A DNA stretch of 64,000 nucleotides, taken from positions 1 through 64,000 of the forward strand of contig JAEDFN010000005.1 of the NCBI GenBank assembly GCA_016292775.1. The letters run 5' to 3'. The position numbers and the translations under genes were made by a program. Origin of the DNA: Paludibacteraceae bacterium (GTDB lineage Bacteria > Bacteroidota > Bacteroidia > Bacteroidales > Paludibacteraceae). The notes beneath the pieces were generated by a model. It saw nothing but the letters and a program-made list of their open reading frames with translations, was not told where the DNA came from and did not search any database. Shown piece after piece: positions 16,534-27,900 of the stretch (position 1 is its first letter; each line of letters starts with the position of its first letter).

Positions 16534-16731
16534 ATGCCAAAAATTAAGACTAATTCCGGTGCCAAAAAGAGGTTTGCCCTTACCGGAACAGGAAAAATTA
16601 AACGTAAACACGCGTTTAAAAGTCATATCTTGACTAAAAAGTCTCTTAAACAAAAACGTAACCTTACTCATACAGGTACCGTTGCTACAGTAGACCAAAA
16701 CAATGTTAAGTCTCTTCTCGGTATGAGATAA
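16534..16731 (+). CDS. rpmI: Ribosomal protein bL35
   Basis: This 65-residue basic protein begins MPKIKTNSGAKKRF and contains KRKHAFKSHILTKK, typical of bL35 of the large subunit. It lies 32 bases after infC in the universal infC-rpmI-rplT order. No Shine-Dalgarno is visible. Confidence 0.97.
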   Translation: MPKIKTNSGAKKRFALTGTGKIKRKHAFKSHILTKKSLKQKRNLTHTGTVATVDQNNVKSLLGMR

Positions 16732-16843
16732 GTAATGACTTTTAATTTTAAGTGACGAGAAATTTTTTCTATTAGTGATTAACCGAATGTGAGCCGTAAA
16801 GTTTTCTGATGAGAAACGCTCCCGTTCTAAAACAAATTAAATT

Positions 16844-17194
16844 ATGCCAAGATCAGTAAATCACGTTGCTTCTAGAGCAAAACGTAAAAGAATTTTAAAA
16901 TTAACCCGTGGCTATTTTGGTGCTCGCCGTAATGTGTGGACCGTTGCTAAAAATACATGGGAAAAAGGTTTGCAATATGCTTATCGCGACCGTAAAAACA
17001 AAAAACGTAATTTCCGCGCATTGTGGATTCAACGTATCAACGCTGCAGCTCGCCTTGAGGGTATGTCTTACTCTCAATTGATGGGTGCCCTTCATAAAGC
17101 CGGTATCACTATGAACCGTAAAGTGCTTGCCGACCTCGCTATGAACCATCCTGAAGCTTTCAAAGCTATCGTTGCTAAAGCAAAAAACAATTAA
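16844..17194 (+). CDS. rplT: Ribosomal protein bL20
   Basis: This 116-residue protein begins MPRSVNHVASRAKRKRILK and contains LWIQRINAAARLEGMSYSQ. It is bL20, an early assembly protein of the large subunit that represses its own operon in several phyla. The 112-base gap after rpmI is longer than the infC-rpmI gap and contains GAGC/GCTC and GTTTT/GAGAAAC pairings (about 16790-16830). These could be a regulatory leader, but that is weak. Confidence 0.97.
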   Translation: MPRSVNHVASRAKRKRILKLTRGYFGARRNVWTVAKNTWEKGLQYAYRDRKNKKRNFRALWIQRINAAARLEGMSYSQLMGALHKAGITMNRKVLADLAMNHPEAFKAIVAKAKNN

Positions 17195-17214
17195 TCTAAA
17201 GGATTTTTTATCAT

Positions 17215-17247
17215 AAAAAGGGAGTGCCTTTTGGTACTCCCTTTTTT
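17215..17247 (+). terminator. Rho-independent terminator of infC-rpmI-rplT
   Basis: A stem AAAAAGGGAGTGCC (17215-17228), loop TTTT, and GGTACTCCCTTTTTT (17233-17247) carries one G-T wobble. A T-tract is included. Confidence 0.9.
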
Positions 17248-17282
17248 ATTTTGCCAAATATTATATCAGATCTGTTCTGCCA

Positions 17283-17398
17283 AATAATATCTTCTTCGCT
17301 CAATAAAATCTTCTTCGGTTATCATTATCTCATTCGCTCAATGTTATCTTATTCGCTCAATGTTATCTTATTCGGTTAAATGTTATTTTTGCTCGGTT
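17283..17398 (+). repeat. 19-bp tandem minisatellite, six units
   Basis: Units start at 17283, 17302, 17321, 17340, 17359 and 17378 (the last is 21 bp), with a partial seventh. The consensus is near AATGTTATCTTATTCGCTC, with CGCTC alternating with CGGTT at unit ends. It lies in the 520-base gap between rplT and the first giant surface protein. The rest of that gap (about 17400-17650) is T/C-rich and shows no gene. Confidence 0.85.
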
Positions 17399-17661
17399 AA
17401 ATAATATTAATTACTACCTGATTGTATACCCTTATGATATTCTGCTTTTTCCCCTCTTTTTTCCCTTTTTTTGTTCCTCTCCATATCGACCGATTTACTT
17501 TTTTTGTAAAATATGTTTTTTTTAGTGTAATCGTTTTGTTTCGAACTTATTTTCCGTGTTCATCGAAATCTGTATATCTTTTTAGTACTCAAATTATTAT
17601 ATATCCTTCCCGAAAATATGTTTTTTTCGCTCTCTATTGCTCCCTGTTTGCAGTATTATTG

Positions 17662-17669
17662 TAACTTTG
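17662..17669 (+). promoter_or_regulatory. -7 box of the first giant surface protein
   Basis: TAACTTTG lies 46 bases before the ATG at 17716. A TTG at 17637-17639 is 22 bases upstream, so the -33 assignment is uncertain. Confidence 0.5.
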
Positions 17670-17715
17670 TTGTACCTTATAAATCAATCCATTATATTAT
17701 TAAACATTTATTTAT

Positions 17716-20700
17716 ATGAAAAGAAGTTATCTTTTATTATGTGTGTTATTCTCTTTATTATGTTTTAGATTAAACGCACAAACTGATGTGTACCTTTTCG
17801 AGAATTTTGAGAATGGTATATTGCCTGCCGGCTGGTCGAATTCCGGTGGTTCCGCCGCCTTCGACAGCTACCGATGGCAAGTAGTACAATGTTATGATTA
17901 TTTCCCTGCAAAAAGCGGAAATTATTGCATGAGATTTAATTCTAACGTTTCTGAAATCGGCACTACAAGTGTACTGATTTCCCCTTCGGTATTAATTTCC
18001 AAACCGAATTCCAAACTCTCTTTTTATGTGTGTAACCCTTATGGTGGCCCTCTAAAAGTTTATCTCTCTACCGATAGCGGACGCACATATCTCACTACTC
18101 CCCTCGATACTAACTTGACTCAAATTATGGAGTGGACTAAAAAGTCTTATGACTTGAACCAATATACAGGTCAGTCGGTGAGTGTCGTCTTTGTATCGGA
18201 AAGTAATAATTCAGGAAACTATGATGGCGGTTATCATTACATTGATGACGTAAAATTCTATGAAACTCCCGCTTGTCAACAGCCTATAAACCTTTTCGTT
18301 TCCGGCATTACAGATAATTCTTTTAATGTACAATGGAATTTGGATGATGATGGTAATGCGCCGGAGATAATAAATGTTTATTATGTCAATAGTATTAATA
18401 ACATTCAAAATACGGTTGTTGTTTCACTCCTTAATTCCGCACAAAACAGCATTGCTATCACTAATCTTACACCTAATACCGAATATTATATCTATGCTTC
18501 ATGTGATTGTGGACAGTATGGCAATTCGTTTTCCTCTGATACAATATTTACTAAAACTCTTTGCCAATATGCCTCTTTACCGATAGTTGAAAATTTTGAT
18601 GCTTTGTGCGATACTGTATTAAATTGTAATGATGTAGTTTCCGCAAATAATAATATTTGGGATGCTGATACTTATTACGGTAGTTATGGAAAATCAGTAA
18701 AACTCACCTCTGTTAATAGTAGCAATTCTTATTTCGTATCTCAACCTATAAACTACAATGGTAAGGATTTGATGGTAGATTTTATGGTGAAAACGCCACA
18801 AAGTAATACCTCACTTCGTATCGGTTTGATTGACGATTATACCAATTTCAGCACTTTTGAGTCTATCGACATCATCCCTATTGAAAATACAAACACTTGG
18901 ATGAATAAGCGTATCTATCTATCTTCCGAAAGACAAAGTATTAATGGTACGCGATTATGTATTGCTCATGATAATAACTCTTATGTAAATATCGATGATA
19001 TTACAATATCTATAGTGCCTACATGTAAGAGGGTGGAAAATCTCTCGGTTAGCAGTATCGACTCCGTGTCGGCTACTCTTTCTTGGAACGACATGAGTTC
19101 GGCTGCAAGTTATCAAGTAGAATGCTATAATAAGAATAATAACACATATTCTTATTCAATAGTAAATTCAAATCCTTGTGTGGTAAGCAATCTATCTTTG
19201 CAAAGTGAATATCAATTCAGAGTACGACCTGTTTGTGGAGCTAATGATACTGCAGAATGGAGTTTACCTGTATCGGCAATTACAGCCTGTGGATATTCAC
19301 AACTTCCATTATTTGAAGATTTTTCCGGAAAAACCTCTTTGCCGGAATGTTGGTATACAAAGCGTACTGCTACAGCCGGTTGGAGCTATTTTGATGGTTG
19401 GCAAATCAATGATTATTTAGGTAGAGCGGGAGAGTGTATTAATGCCCCTTCTTCTTCAGCCGGTTGCAAATATCTTTTGTCATTACCTGCTCTTTATATC
19501 CCTGCAGCGAATAGCTATGAACTCGATTTTTGGTTCCGCCGTTACGAGGGCTCAAAACCGGGCGATTGTATCCGCATCTATGTGAATGATAAGCCTTCCT
19601 TAGATGGTGCTTCTTTTATTGATTCGGTAAACCATTATATAGATGACTATCCTGTGGAAACTCAAGGTGATAGATATTACGAATACTACTTCACCATTCC
19701 TATGAGCGGTACCGTATATGTGATGATAGAGTCTGAACAGAAAAATTCCGGCGGTAGTATGTTTATTGACGATATCTCGGTGGCTCCTGTAGTTACTTGT
19801 AGAAATAAGGTCAAGAACGTACAATTCAATCATATTCAAGAAAATGACAGTATTTATACCACTTGGAGTACGAATGGCAACGAGCAACAGTGGATAGTAT
19901 CCGCTACGATAAAGAATAAAGCTACAAATGATGTTGCTTATCAAGTGAATGATGTAGTGGTGAATACTGCTCAATTGGCTTTGGATTGCAATGGACATTT
20001 GGCTTCATCTACAGAATATGAAATTACTTTAGATATCCGTGCCCTTTGTGCTGTGGGAGACACTTCCGATGTCTATTCTTCCAAATTTTCTTTTGCTACT
20101 CGTTGTGGTATCGCTACTTTGCCTTTCTACGAAGGTTTTGAAAATTGCTCTTCTTTGCCGGCTTGCTGGTCGACAGGCGGAAATCAGAGTTGGACCTATT
20201 GGAATGATTCATGGGATAGCGATTATTTTAATGGAAATGCTTGTTTGAAGTTATATTATGGTAATTATACTGCATATTTATCTACTCCTACCATCGATTT
20301 TGAGGCAGGTAAAAACTATCAAATCTCTTTTAGTATTTATAGAAGTAATAGCGATTATAAAGATAATAGAGAAGGAGTACACCTATGGGTAAGTCCCGCT
20401 GCAAACGATGTTACAAGTGCAGAAAAACTTGGTTTTATTTCTAATAGTCGCACCGCAGCCCCTGCAGTTAGTAGAAATGGTGTTTATGAATATACATTCA
20501 CTTACAATGCATCAACTGCCCTACAAGGTTATGTAGTGTTCCAATCTTTTGGCTATTATGGTGAAAGTATCTTTCTTGATGATATAAAAATAGAAAAATT
20601 ACCGGATTGTTTGCCTGCAGTAGAGGAGAAGATTGTGCTCTCAGCAACACAAAATTCTATTTCGTTGAATATTAAAGACAATGATAAGATGCTTGAGATG

Positions 20701-23700
20701 GCGGTTTGTGCCGATTCTATAGATAATCTCGACGACATCTCGTTGGCTGTTACAAATATTTCGGATGTTAACGACTCTACTAATACCGTTACTGTAACTA
20801 ATCTCAATTCCGAAACATATTATAATGTATTTGTGAGAGTATTGTGTGATACTGCTGAAGGTAAAATATCCGATTGGGTAGGTCCTATCCTTTATCGCAC
20901 TCAATGTAACTCTTTTGTTGTAGATCAAAATAATAGTTATGTAGAAGATTTCGAATCTTATGATGTTAATGTAGACAACCTTACCTCTTGTTTGTTGGTA
21001 AATGCCTCCGGTGCATTGAAGGTTTCTACCGTATCGTTAGATTATTCTACTGATGAGTATTCTGTAGAAGAAGGAGATACGATATGGACGAAAGTTGCAC
21101 AAAATTCAAAAGCCCTCGCCGTTGAGAACGGAGTAAAAGGAAATATCTCAAGAGTATTGACTTTACAATCAGGTTTGGATTACGAATTGTCTTTGTTGAC
21201 AAAGAGTAATATCTCAAATGGTAGAAAGGCCGTCATTAATCTATATTATATTAATGTATCAACAGGCGATACTACATATTTAGTTCGCAACAGCAATATT
21301 ACTTCTACATATTGGGATGCACAAAATGTTAATTTCACCGTTGCTGCAGATGGTGATTATATGGTTGTTGTCGCTTTTGATAATACCGGTAATAACAATA
21401 CGTTGTATATCGATAACTTCGTTGTTCGTAATTTCAATTGCGTAAAACCTGATAAATTTGATATAACGAACGTAACGGCACATAGTGTAGATGTTGAGAT
21501 AACCGGTAATGCTACATCTTATGAGGTAAGAATTTGTGAAGAAAGGCCTTATGTGGGAGAAGTAAATCCTGAATTTGTTATTGCCGATACTACTTCAAAT
21601 AATGCGGTTACACTCTCCGGGCTACAAGCAAATAAAAAATATTATTGCTTTGTACGCACTCTTTGTAATGGAGAAACAAGTCAATGGCTTCTTGCGCAAG
21701 AGTTTACTACCTATTGCGATGAGGTGCAAGTGCCTTATGAAACCTCCTTTGAAGAAGGGGAAGACAATGAATGCTGGAGAAATAGCTATTCTGAAAACGG
21801 CAGCTTCGGTATTAGTAATAGCGTCTCTTTCTTCGGCACTCAATCGCTCATGGCAAAAGATAATACCGTTATTATGCCGGCAATGGATGCTATCTCTTTG
21901 GAAGTGTTGACTCTAACGGGATATGTTTATTCTGCAAATGTCGACTCTGCTACGTTCTCTGTCGGTGTGATAGCAAACCCTTATGATATCACTACTTACG
22001 AAGAGATTACTACTGTTACCGTAGCGCGTAAAAATAGTTGGGAAGAGTTTAGTGTCGCTTTCGACGTACTCTCTGATGCCGATTATGCCGATGTGCTCTT
22101 TGCAAAAAATATCGCCATTGTATGTGGTGAAGGAGTAACTTATTACTTTGATAAGATTAGAGTAGCACCTTTTGCTACTTGTGAAAAACCGTTGTCGGTA
22201 GATGTTACCGTTCAAGATGCTTATTCCGTATCATTGAATATTTCCGAAAATTCTAATGCTGCAAGTAAATTAGTATCCGTTTGTAAAGGTACATATAGTA
22301 GTTATGATGTAGTTTTCGATACTATAATCACCGGAAATAGTGTGGTAATAGAAGGTCTTGAACCGGAAATGTCATACTTCTTTACTGCCTCTTCTATCTG
22401 TAGTGCCAATGATACTTCCGTAGCGGTATTCTCTGATGTTATTACTACCCCTTGTGCCGTACGAAGTTTGCCTTATACTGCTAATTTCGCATATAGCGGT
22501 AGTAAAGCTTGTTGGTCCGTATTCTCAAATTACTCTGATAATTGGTCGGATTACGGCACTTATTTCGGAATCAGACCTTACTACTTGAATTCTACCGATA
22601 GTGCTTTCTTGGCTACTCCGGAATTCAGATTGAATACAAATAATGGTATACGCATTAAATCTACAGGTAATTGCAGAGGTGGTAATCAATTCGTAATGAT
22701 GCGATATACACTTGATGGAGGTAATACTTATCATTATTTGAATGAGTCGGCTTTGGGTACTGCTTACAAAGGTGTTACTGAATTGGTAATTTCTAATGTG
22801 GGTCCCGGCATAATTCAATTAGAGTATGTAATAACTCAAAATTCTCCTACTTCCAATTATTTATACGGCATTGAGGTGGAAGAACTTGACATCTGTACCC
22901 CTCCTGTAAATTGCATCTTTAATAATGTGGATAATAATGGTACTATATCTGTAAATATTATCGATACCGTATCTAATCATACTCAATGGCAATATGTGTA
23001 TGATACAAAACGCATTAATCCTGATGAATATACTCCTGCGCTTACCAATACCGATTCATTTAATTTGGAGGGACTTGATTTCGTTAAATACTACTTCTAT
23101 GTACGCTCTTATGTCGATAAACAAACTTCCGTTTGGAGCGAGTATACTTTTGATGTAAATACTACAGCTACTATTGTGGAAATTGATACCTTTGTATGTG
23201 CCGGATCGGGATATGTAGATAGCAGATTTAATGTGCCAAGTAGTGATTTGGTAGTGGGTGATACCGTTTCTTTCGCTTCAATGCAATTCGGCAATACTCA
23301 CGATACCGATACACTCTTCCGCGTAAATATTTATGTGCCATCTACGGATGCAGTGGTATTTTTCGATACAATTTGTGCCGGAGATGTTTATAATGCAAAC
23401 GGTTTTGAAAACAAAACTAATTCCGGTAGATATGAGAATCACGATTTCTCTGTCTATGGCTGCGATAGTGTGACGATACTTTATCTAAGTGTATATGACA
23501 GTGTGGAAAACGTGTCAATAACGCTTTGTGAAGGTGATGTCTATACTCTCGGAAATCAAGAAATTACGGAATCCGGCGTTTATTATAATAATTATGTAAA
23601 TGCCAATGGATGTAATGTGAGCCAAGAGGTAAATGTAACGGTAATTGAAAAATATTACGAGTCTACCGCCTATTTCTGCGAGGGTGGTTCTTATTACTGG

Positions 23701-24540
23701 AAAGGTCGCACTTACAATGCTCCGGGAAGATATGAATATTCAATGCGTAATGTAAATGGCTGCGACTCTGTATTGGTTCTCAATCTTAATATGATAGCAG
23801 TACAAGATACTATTTATGCAAGTTTTTGTAGAAACAACGGTTACGATTTCGGAGGTATTACTCTTTTCAATCCGGGTACTTATTCCGATACTTTGCAAAA
23901 CAGCCTCGGCTGCGACTCAATAGTTACTCTTATTTTAACTTCTGAAGAAACTCCTGTATATCATATCGACGATATTATTTGTGAGTCAGCAAATGGTACT
24001 TATGTCGGCTTCGGCTTTAATGTGGAAAATATCGTTTCCGACACCGTATTGCAACGTGTTGTTACGAAATTTAATGGCTGCGACTCCATCGTGGAAGTTG
24101 CTTTGCAATTTATCCCTACAGATACTGTATATTTGACAGCAACGATAAATGCCGGCGAGGTTTATGAATTTGGCAATAACACCTATAATACCTCCGGTGA
24201 GTATAAAGATAGATCGTTTGATGAAAATGGTTGTGACTCTATTACAATACTTACATTGACGGTGTTGACGTCTACTTCCGACTCTTACACCCTCCCTATA
24301 GTTGTGGCTCCAAACCCTGTTTTAGGCGGACAAACAGCTTTCGTTAGTCGAGAGTGGACTGCCGATGAGCAGTATGGTATGCGAGTGGAAGTGCTCAATT
24401 CCGTTGGTCAATTAGTGAAAATATTCACTCCTGATACATTCCCTATCGAGATAAGCGGGTTGCATACAAGCGGAGTATACTATATCCGTATTACTTCCGG
24501 TACCGGTGATGTGTACTTGGCTCGATTGGTTGTGAAGTAA
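17716..24540 (+). CDS. Giant modular T9SS-secreted surface protein (7 modules, 2274 residues)
   Basis: A signal peptide (MKRSYLLLCVLFSLLCFRLNAQ) is followed by about seven alternating modules. Each has a jelly-roll domain resembling Cleaved_Adhesin/MAM (opening such as LFENFENGILPAGW and ending FIDDI- or YIDDV-like) and then a fibronectin-III domain ending in a Cys-containing strand (FTTYC, FATRC, ITTPC). From about residue 1825 come roughly seven 45-residue cysteine repeats built on CEG...Y....G.Y........GCDS. The last 80 residues (from LPIVVAPNPVLGG, about 2193) are a type A T9SS sorting domain ending in YLARLVVK. The protein should cross the outer membrane by T9SS and be attached or released at the surface. 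Role as adhesin is inferred. Its paralogue follows directly. Confidence 0.9.
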   Translation: MKRSYLLLCVLFSLLCFRLNAQTDVYLFENFENGILPAGWSNSGGSAAFDSYRWQVVQCYDYFPAKSGNYCMRFNSNVSEIGTTSVLISPSVLISKPNSKLSFYVCNPYGGPLKVYLSTDSGRTYLTTPLDTNLTQIMEWTKKSYDLNQYTGQSVSVVFVSESNNSGNYDGGYHYIDDVKFYETPACQQPINLFVSGITDNSFNVQWNLDDDGNAPEIINVYYVNSINNIQNTVVVSLLNSAQNSIAITNLTPNTEYYIYASCDCGQYGNSFSSDTIFTKTLCQYASLPIVENFDALCDTVLNCNDVVSANNNIWDADTYYGSYGKSVKLTSVNSSNSYFVSQPINYNGKDLMVDFMVKTPQSNTSLRIGLIDDYTNFSTFESIDIIPIENTNTWMNKRIYLSSERQSINGTRLCIAHDNNSYVNIDDITISIVPTCKRVENLSVSSIDSVSATLSWNDMSSAASYQVECYNKNNNTYSYSIVNSNPCVVSNLSLQSEYQFRVRPVCGANDTAEWSLPVSAITACGYSQLPLFEDFSGKTSLPECWYTKRTATAGWSYFDGWQINDYLGRAGECINAPSSSAGCKYLLSLPALYIPAANSYELDFWFRRYEGSKPGDCIRIYVNDKPSLDGASFIDSVNHYIDDYPVETQGDRYYEYYFTIPMSGTVYVMIESEQKNSGGSMFIDDISVAPVVTCRNKVKNVQFNHIQENDSIYTTWSTNGNEQQWIVSATIKNKATNDVAYQVNDVVVNTAQLALDCNGHLASSTEYEITLDIRALCAVGDTSDVYSSKFSFATRCGIATLPFYEGFENCSSLPACWSTGGNQSWTYWNDSWDSDYFNGNACLKLYYGNYTAYLSTPTIDFEAGKNYQISFSIYRSNSDYKDNREGVHLWVSPAANDVTSAEKLGFISNSRTAAPAVSRNGVYEYTFTYNASTALQGYVVFQSFGYYGESIFLDDIKIEKLPDCLPAVEEKIVLSATQNSISLNIKDNDKMLEMAVCADSIDNLDDISLAVTNISDVNDSTNTVTVTNLNSETYYNVFVRVLCDTAEGKISDWVGPILYRTQCNSFVVDQNNSYVEDFESYDVNVDNLTSCLLVNASGALKVSTVSLDYSTDEYSVEEGDTIWTKVAQNSKALAVENGVKGNISRVLTLQSGLDYELSLLTKSNISNGRKAVINLYYINVSTGDTTYLVRNSNITSTYWDAQNVNFTVAADGDYMVVVAFDNTGNNNTLYIDNFVVRNFNCVKPDKFDITNVTAHSVDVEITGNATSYEVRICEERPYVGEVNPEFVIADTTSNNAVTLSGLQANKKYYCFVRTLCNGETSQWLLAQEFTTYCDEVQVPYETSFEEGEDNECWRNSYSENGSFGISNSVSFFGTQSLMAKDNTVIMPAMDAISLEVLTLTGYVYSANVDSATFSVGVIANPYDITTYEEITTVTVARKNSWEEFSVAFDVLSDADYADVLFAKNIAIVCGEGVTYYFDKIRVAPFATCEKPLSVDVTVQDAYSVSLNISENSNAASKLVSVCKGTYSSYDVVFDTIITGNSVVIEGLEPEMSYFFTASSICSANDTSVAVFSDVITTPCAVRSLPYTANFAYSGSKACWSVFSNYSDNWSDYGTYFGIRPYYLNSTDSAFLATPEFRLNTNNGIRIKSTGNCRGGNQFVMMRYTLDGGNTYHYLNESALGTAYKGVTELVISNVGPGIIQLEYVITQNSPTSNYLYGIEVEELDICTPPVNCIFNNVDNNGTISVNIIDTVSNHTQWQYVYDTKRINPDEYTPALTNTDSFNLEGLDFVKYYFYVRSYVDKQTSVWSEYTFDVNTTATIVEIDTFVCAGSGYVDSRFNVPSSDLVVGDTVSFASMQFGNTHDTDTLFRVNIYVPSTDAVVFFDTICAGDVYNANGFENKTNSGRYENHDFSVYGCDSVTILYLSVYDSVENVSITLCEGDVYTLGNQEITESGVYYNNYVNANGCNVSQEVNVTVIEKYYESTAYFCEGGSYYWKGRTYNAPGRYEYSMRNVNGCDSVLVLNLNMIAVQDTIYASFCRNNGYDFGGITLFNPGTYSDTLQNSLGCDSIVTLILTSEETPVYHIDDIICESANGTYVGFGFNVENIVSDTVLQRVVTKFNGCDSIVEVALQFIPTDTVYLTATINAGEVYEFGNNTYNTSGEYKDRSFDENGCDSITILTLTVLTSTSDSYTLPIVVAPNPVLGGQTAFVSREWTADEQYGMRVEVLNSVGQLVKIFTPDTFPIEISGLHTSGVYYIRITSGTGDVYLARLVVK

Positions 24541-24571
24541 TAAAGTAAACATATTTTAATTTTTATTATTA

Positions 24572-24609
24572 GTGAGGTTGTACATGATAGTGTTCAACCT
24601 CACTTTTTT
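24572..24609 (+). terminator. Rho-independent terminator between the giant genes
   Basis: A perfect 9-bp stem, GTGAGGTTG (24572-24580) with CAACCTCAC (24595-24603), is followed by six T residues. It separates the two paralogous surface-protein genes into distinct transcripts. Confidence 0.85.
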
Positions 24610-24750
24610 ATGTTAATTTCTTCGGGCTTTTTAAAGTTGTTGTCTTGATATAATGTTAAAATTAACATTTGATGTATTAGTAAAAATCGGAGATTTAATT
24701 TTAAATTGAAATGTTGAAGGATAAAATTTTTTTATTTAAAAAATAATGCC

Positions 24751-24758
24751 TAAATTTG
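24751..24758 (+). promoter_or_regulatory. Probable -7 box of the second giant surface protein
   Basis: TAAATTTG would give an AT-rich leader of about 170 bases before the ATG at 24937. No -33 box is clear. Nothing else is seen in the 24610-24936 gap. Confidence 0.4.
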
Positions 24759-24936
24759 TAATTGTTATTGTAATTATTTTGCGTATATGTATGGTAATCA
24801 GTTGATAGTTAATTTTTATTTATACTGAATTTTTTAGGATTTTTTGGTTATATACGCTTGATATCTTTATTATTATAGCTTAGTTATAGATTTTTATAAA
24901 TTTTATACAAATATTTATTTAATTAAAAAACGTCTT

Positions 24937-27900
24937 ATGAAAAAACTTTTTACACAATTGTCGTTGTTGTGTATTCTACTTTTCCTAAGTTCACATTGGT
25001 ATGGAGCTAACGCTCAAGCTGCGGCATATGTGAATGAAGGATTTGAGAATTATGCAACTTCTTTACCGACAGGTTGGTCGGTAGAGACTGAAGATTGGTA
25101 TAGTGAAGGCGGAGAATGGGAATTGAGCGCTGATGCCGCTTATTCCGGAAATACATCCATCCGTTTCGGTATCGGATACCAAAATTCAAGTGTAACTTCC
25201 AACCTTATTTCTCCTCAAGTATCGGCTTCTTCCGATACCAGAATCTCTTTCTACTTGAAGAAATCTTCCGAAATTCCGTTAAACATCCTTGTTTCTACGG
25301 ATGGTACTGTGGATAATGCCATGCAATTAAACGCAATGGAGATTTCGGCTGAATGTAATTGGACTAAATATACATACTCTTTATCCGCGTATGCAGGACA
25401 AGGGGTATATGTTATTTTCCAAGCATCGGATTGGTATTATGGTGGATATATTTGGATTGATGATGTAAAAATCGGCTCTCCTAATACTTGTGCCACTCCA
25501 ATATCATTATCTGTAAGAAGTGTAACCCAAACATCTGCTACTCTTACTTGGACCGTAGATGAGGAGGGCGATACTTCTACTACTTATCGTATTAATTTGT
25601 CTGATGCCGCAGGTAATAGTATCCTTAATAATCAAACTATTACTGCTATGAAGAGTTATTTGTCGTATAATTTGTCAAATCTTACACCTAATACTACTTA
25701 TTCGGTATATTTGCAATCCGACTGTTCTTCTTCATATCATGGCACTTCCGATCTTTCAAGTCCTATAACTTTTGAAACTCTTTGTTTACCAAAACAGGTG
25801 CCTTATTCCGTAGATTTTAATTCAGAGTCGTCAACAGCTACCAAACCTGGCTGCTGGATGTCGAATCCGGAATATTCTACTTGTGCCTCTTTGACAGATT
25901 CTTATAAATACGGCTTATCCGGTAAATCTATGAAGATTACCTCTACGGATTTGCGTAAAGGATATGTGGCTTCACCTCAAATAGAGTGTGCCGCTGATAG
26001 TATCCAAGTAGATTTGTGGGTGTTTACTACAAGTTATGGTACCCCAATACAATTCGGTTTGATGTCTGATATTCACGATTATACTTCTTGTGAGGAATTG
26101 AAAAGCTTCACTATCAATGCCGAGTCTACTTGGACTAATCTTAGATTTACTTTTGCCAATACACAACAAGCGGGTGTTAGAAATCTTTCTGTTGCTATTA
26201 TAGTTCCGGAAGGTAATGCCAATACCGTTTATGTTGATAATGTTACTATTTCTCGTAAACCTTCTTGTTTGCGCTCTGAAAATGTAACTGTCGACTTTAT
26301 CGATTCTACTTTTGCTCAACTCAGCTGGTATGAAGATGCCGCTATAAATAACTACGTTGTTGAGGTAAATAATATAGAAACAGGTGCGGTTAATTATGTT
26401 ACTGCAACTACTAATCCTGCTGTTATCTCCGGTTTGACAAGTAATAATACTTACCAATTCAGAGTTCGCAGTGTATGTGCCGCTAACGACTCTTCAGAAT
26501 GGAGTTTGACAACAAACCAATTCAAAACTAAATGCGGTAGTTATTCACTTCCTTTCAGTGAGAATTTTGATAATGTCACCTCAATTCCTACCTGTTGGGA
26601 TGCTCGTTTGATTTATCGTGGCGTTGGTAATGGTTTCGTTTCCAACACAGGTTGGTCTATTAATATTGCAAATGCCGACTATGCTGTTACAGGTAATAGC
26701 ATTAAGTCGCCGACAAGCCAAGCAGGTACTCGCTATTTGCTTACTTTGCCTTCTGTAAATATCCCTTCAGGCGCAAGTTATGATGTGGCATTTAAAATGT
26801 ACAGATGGTTTACTCCTACATCAAATGCCAATGAGCATGTTAATGTATACGTAAATAGTGTACCATCACTCGAAGGTGCTGTAAGAATAGATTCTATTTA
26901 TAACAGCTATTCGGAATATCCTGCAGAATATGAATACGAAAAATATTACAGATACCGACTCACCATCCCTATGACGGGAGTTGTATACGTAATGTTCGAA
27001 GCCGTTCATGATGCTTATAAAGATTTCTATATCGATGATGTTGAAATCAAACCATCGTTGAATTGTAAATTGGCTGTTAAGAACTTGAGATGGTATACTC
27101 TTACAGGCGATAATAAAGTTCAATTCAAATGGTTCTCAAGAGAGAATGAAACTCAATGGGCTGTAAAATATAAATTATCTGACGCAGCTACCGAAACAGT
27201 ATTACTTCAAAATACCGTTGTTGTAAACGACTCCGTTTTCGACTTGGACTACTCTACAGTGGCTAATGCTTCTACAAGATTTAATGTAGAATGTGAAGTT
27301 GCCGCATATTGTGGTGCAAACGATACTTCTGATTATGAGCCGATAGCTTTGTCGTTTATCACACCTTGTGCTGCAAGAGAATTGCCGGTAATAGAGAGCT
27401 TCGAAGGCGTGGCTTGGCCAAGTCCTTGTTGGGTTGTTACTACCGATTATAAATCTCCCGACACTAATGTGGCTTGGGATAGAACAAGCTCATCAAGCAA
27501 CTATAATACAATTTACGGACAATTTGCTTGCCGCTTCCCAACTGCCCTCGAAAATACTGTCGCTTATTTGAATTCTCCTCTCGTTAGCTTGGAGGCTGGT
27601 GTAGAATATAAAGTATCTTTCTACATAAAGAGAAACTATATTTATTACGACGATAAAGTATCAACAGGTATTTACACTTATGTATCTCGCCATTTGAATA
27701 CTACAGAAGGTGCTCAATATATTGGTTTTATCTCTTCCGACTATCGTCAAGATCCTGCAGGTTCATGGGGCTTCAATAAAGTGGAATACGTATTCTCCGT
27801 GCCTTCTTCAGGTAATTACCATATCATATTGGCAGCTCTGCAGATGAATTATATCGACGTCATCGTTGATGATATCGTTATTGAGAAGAAAGTATCTTGT

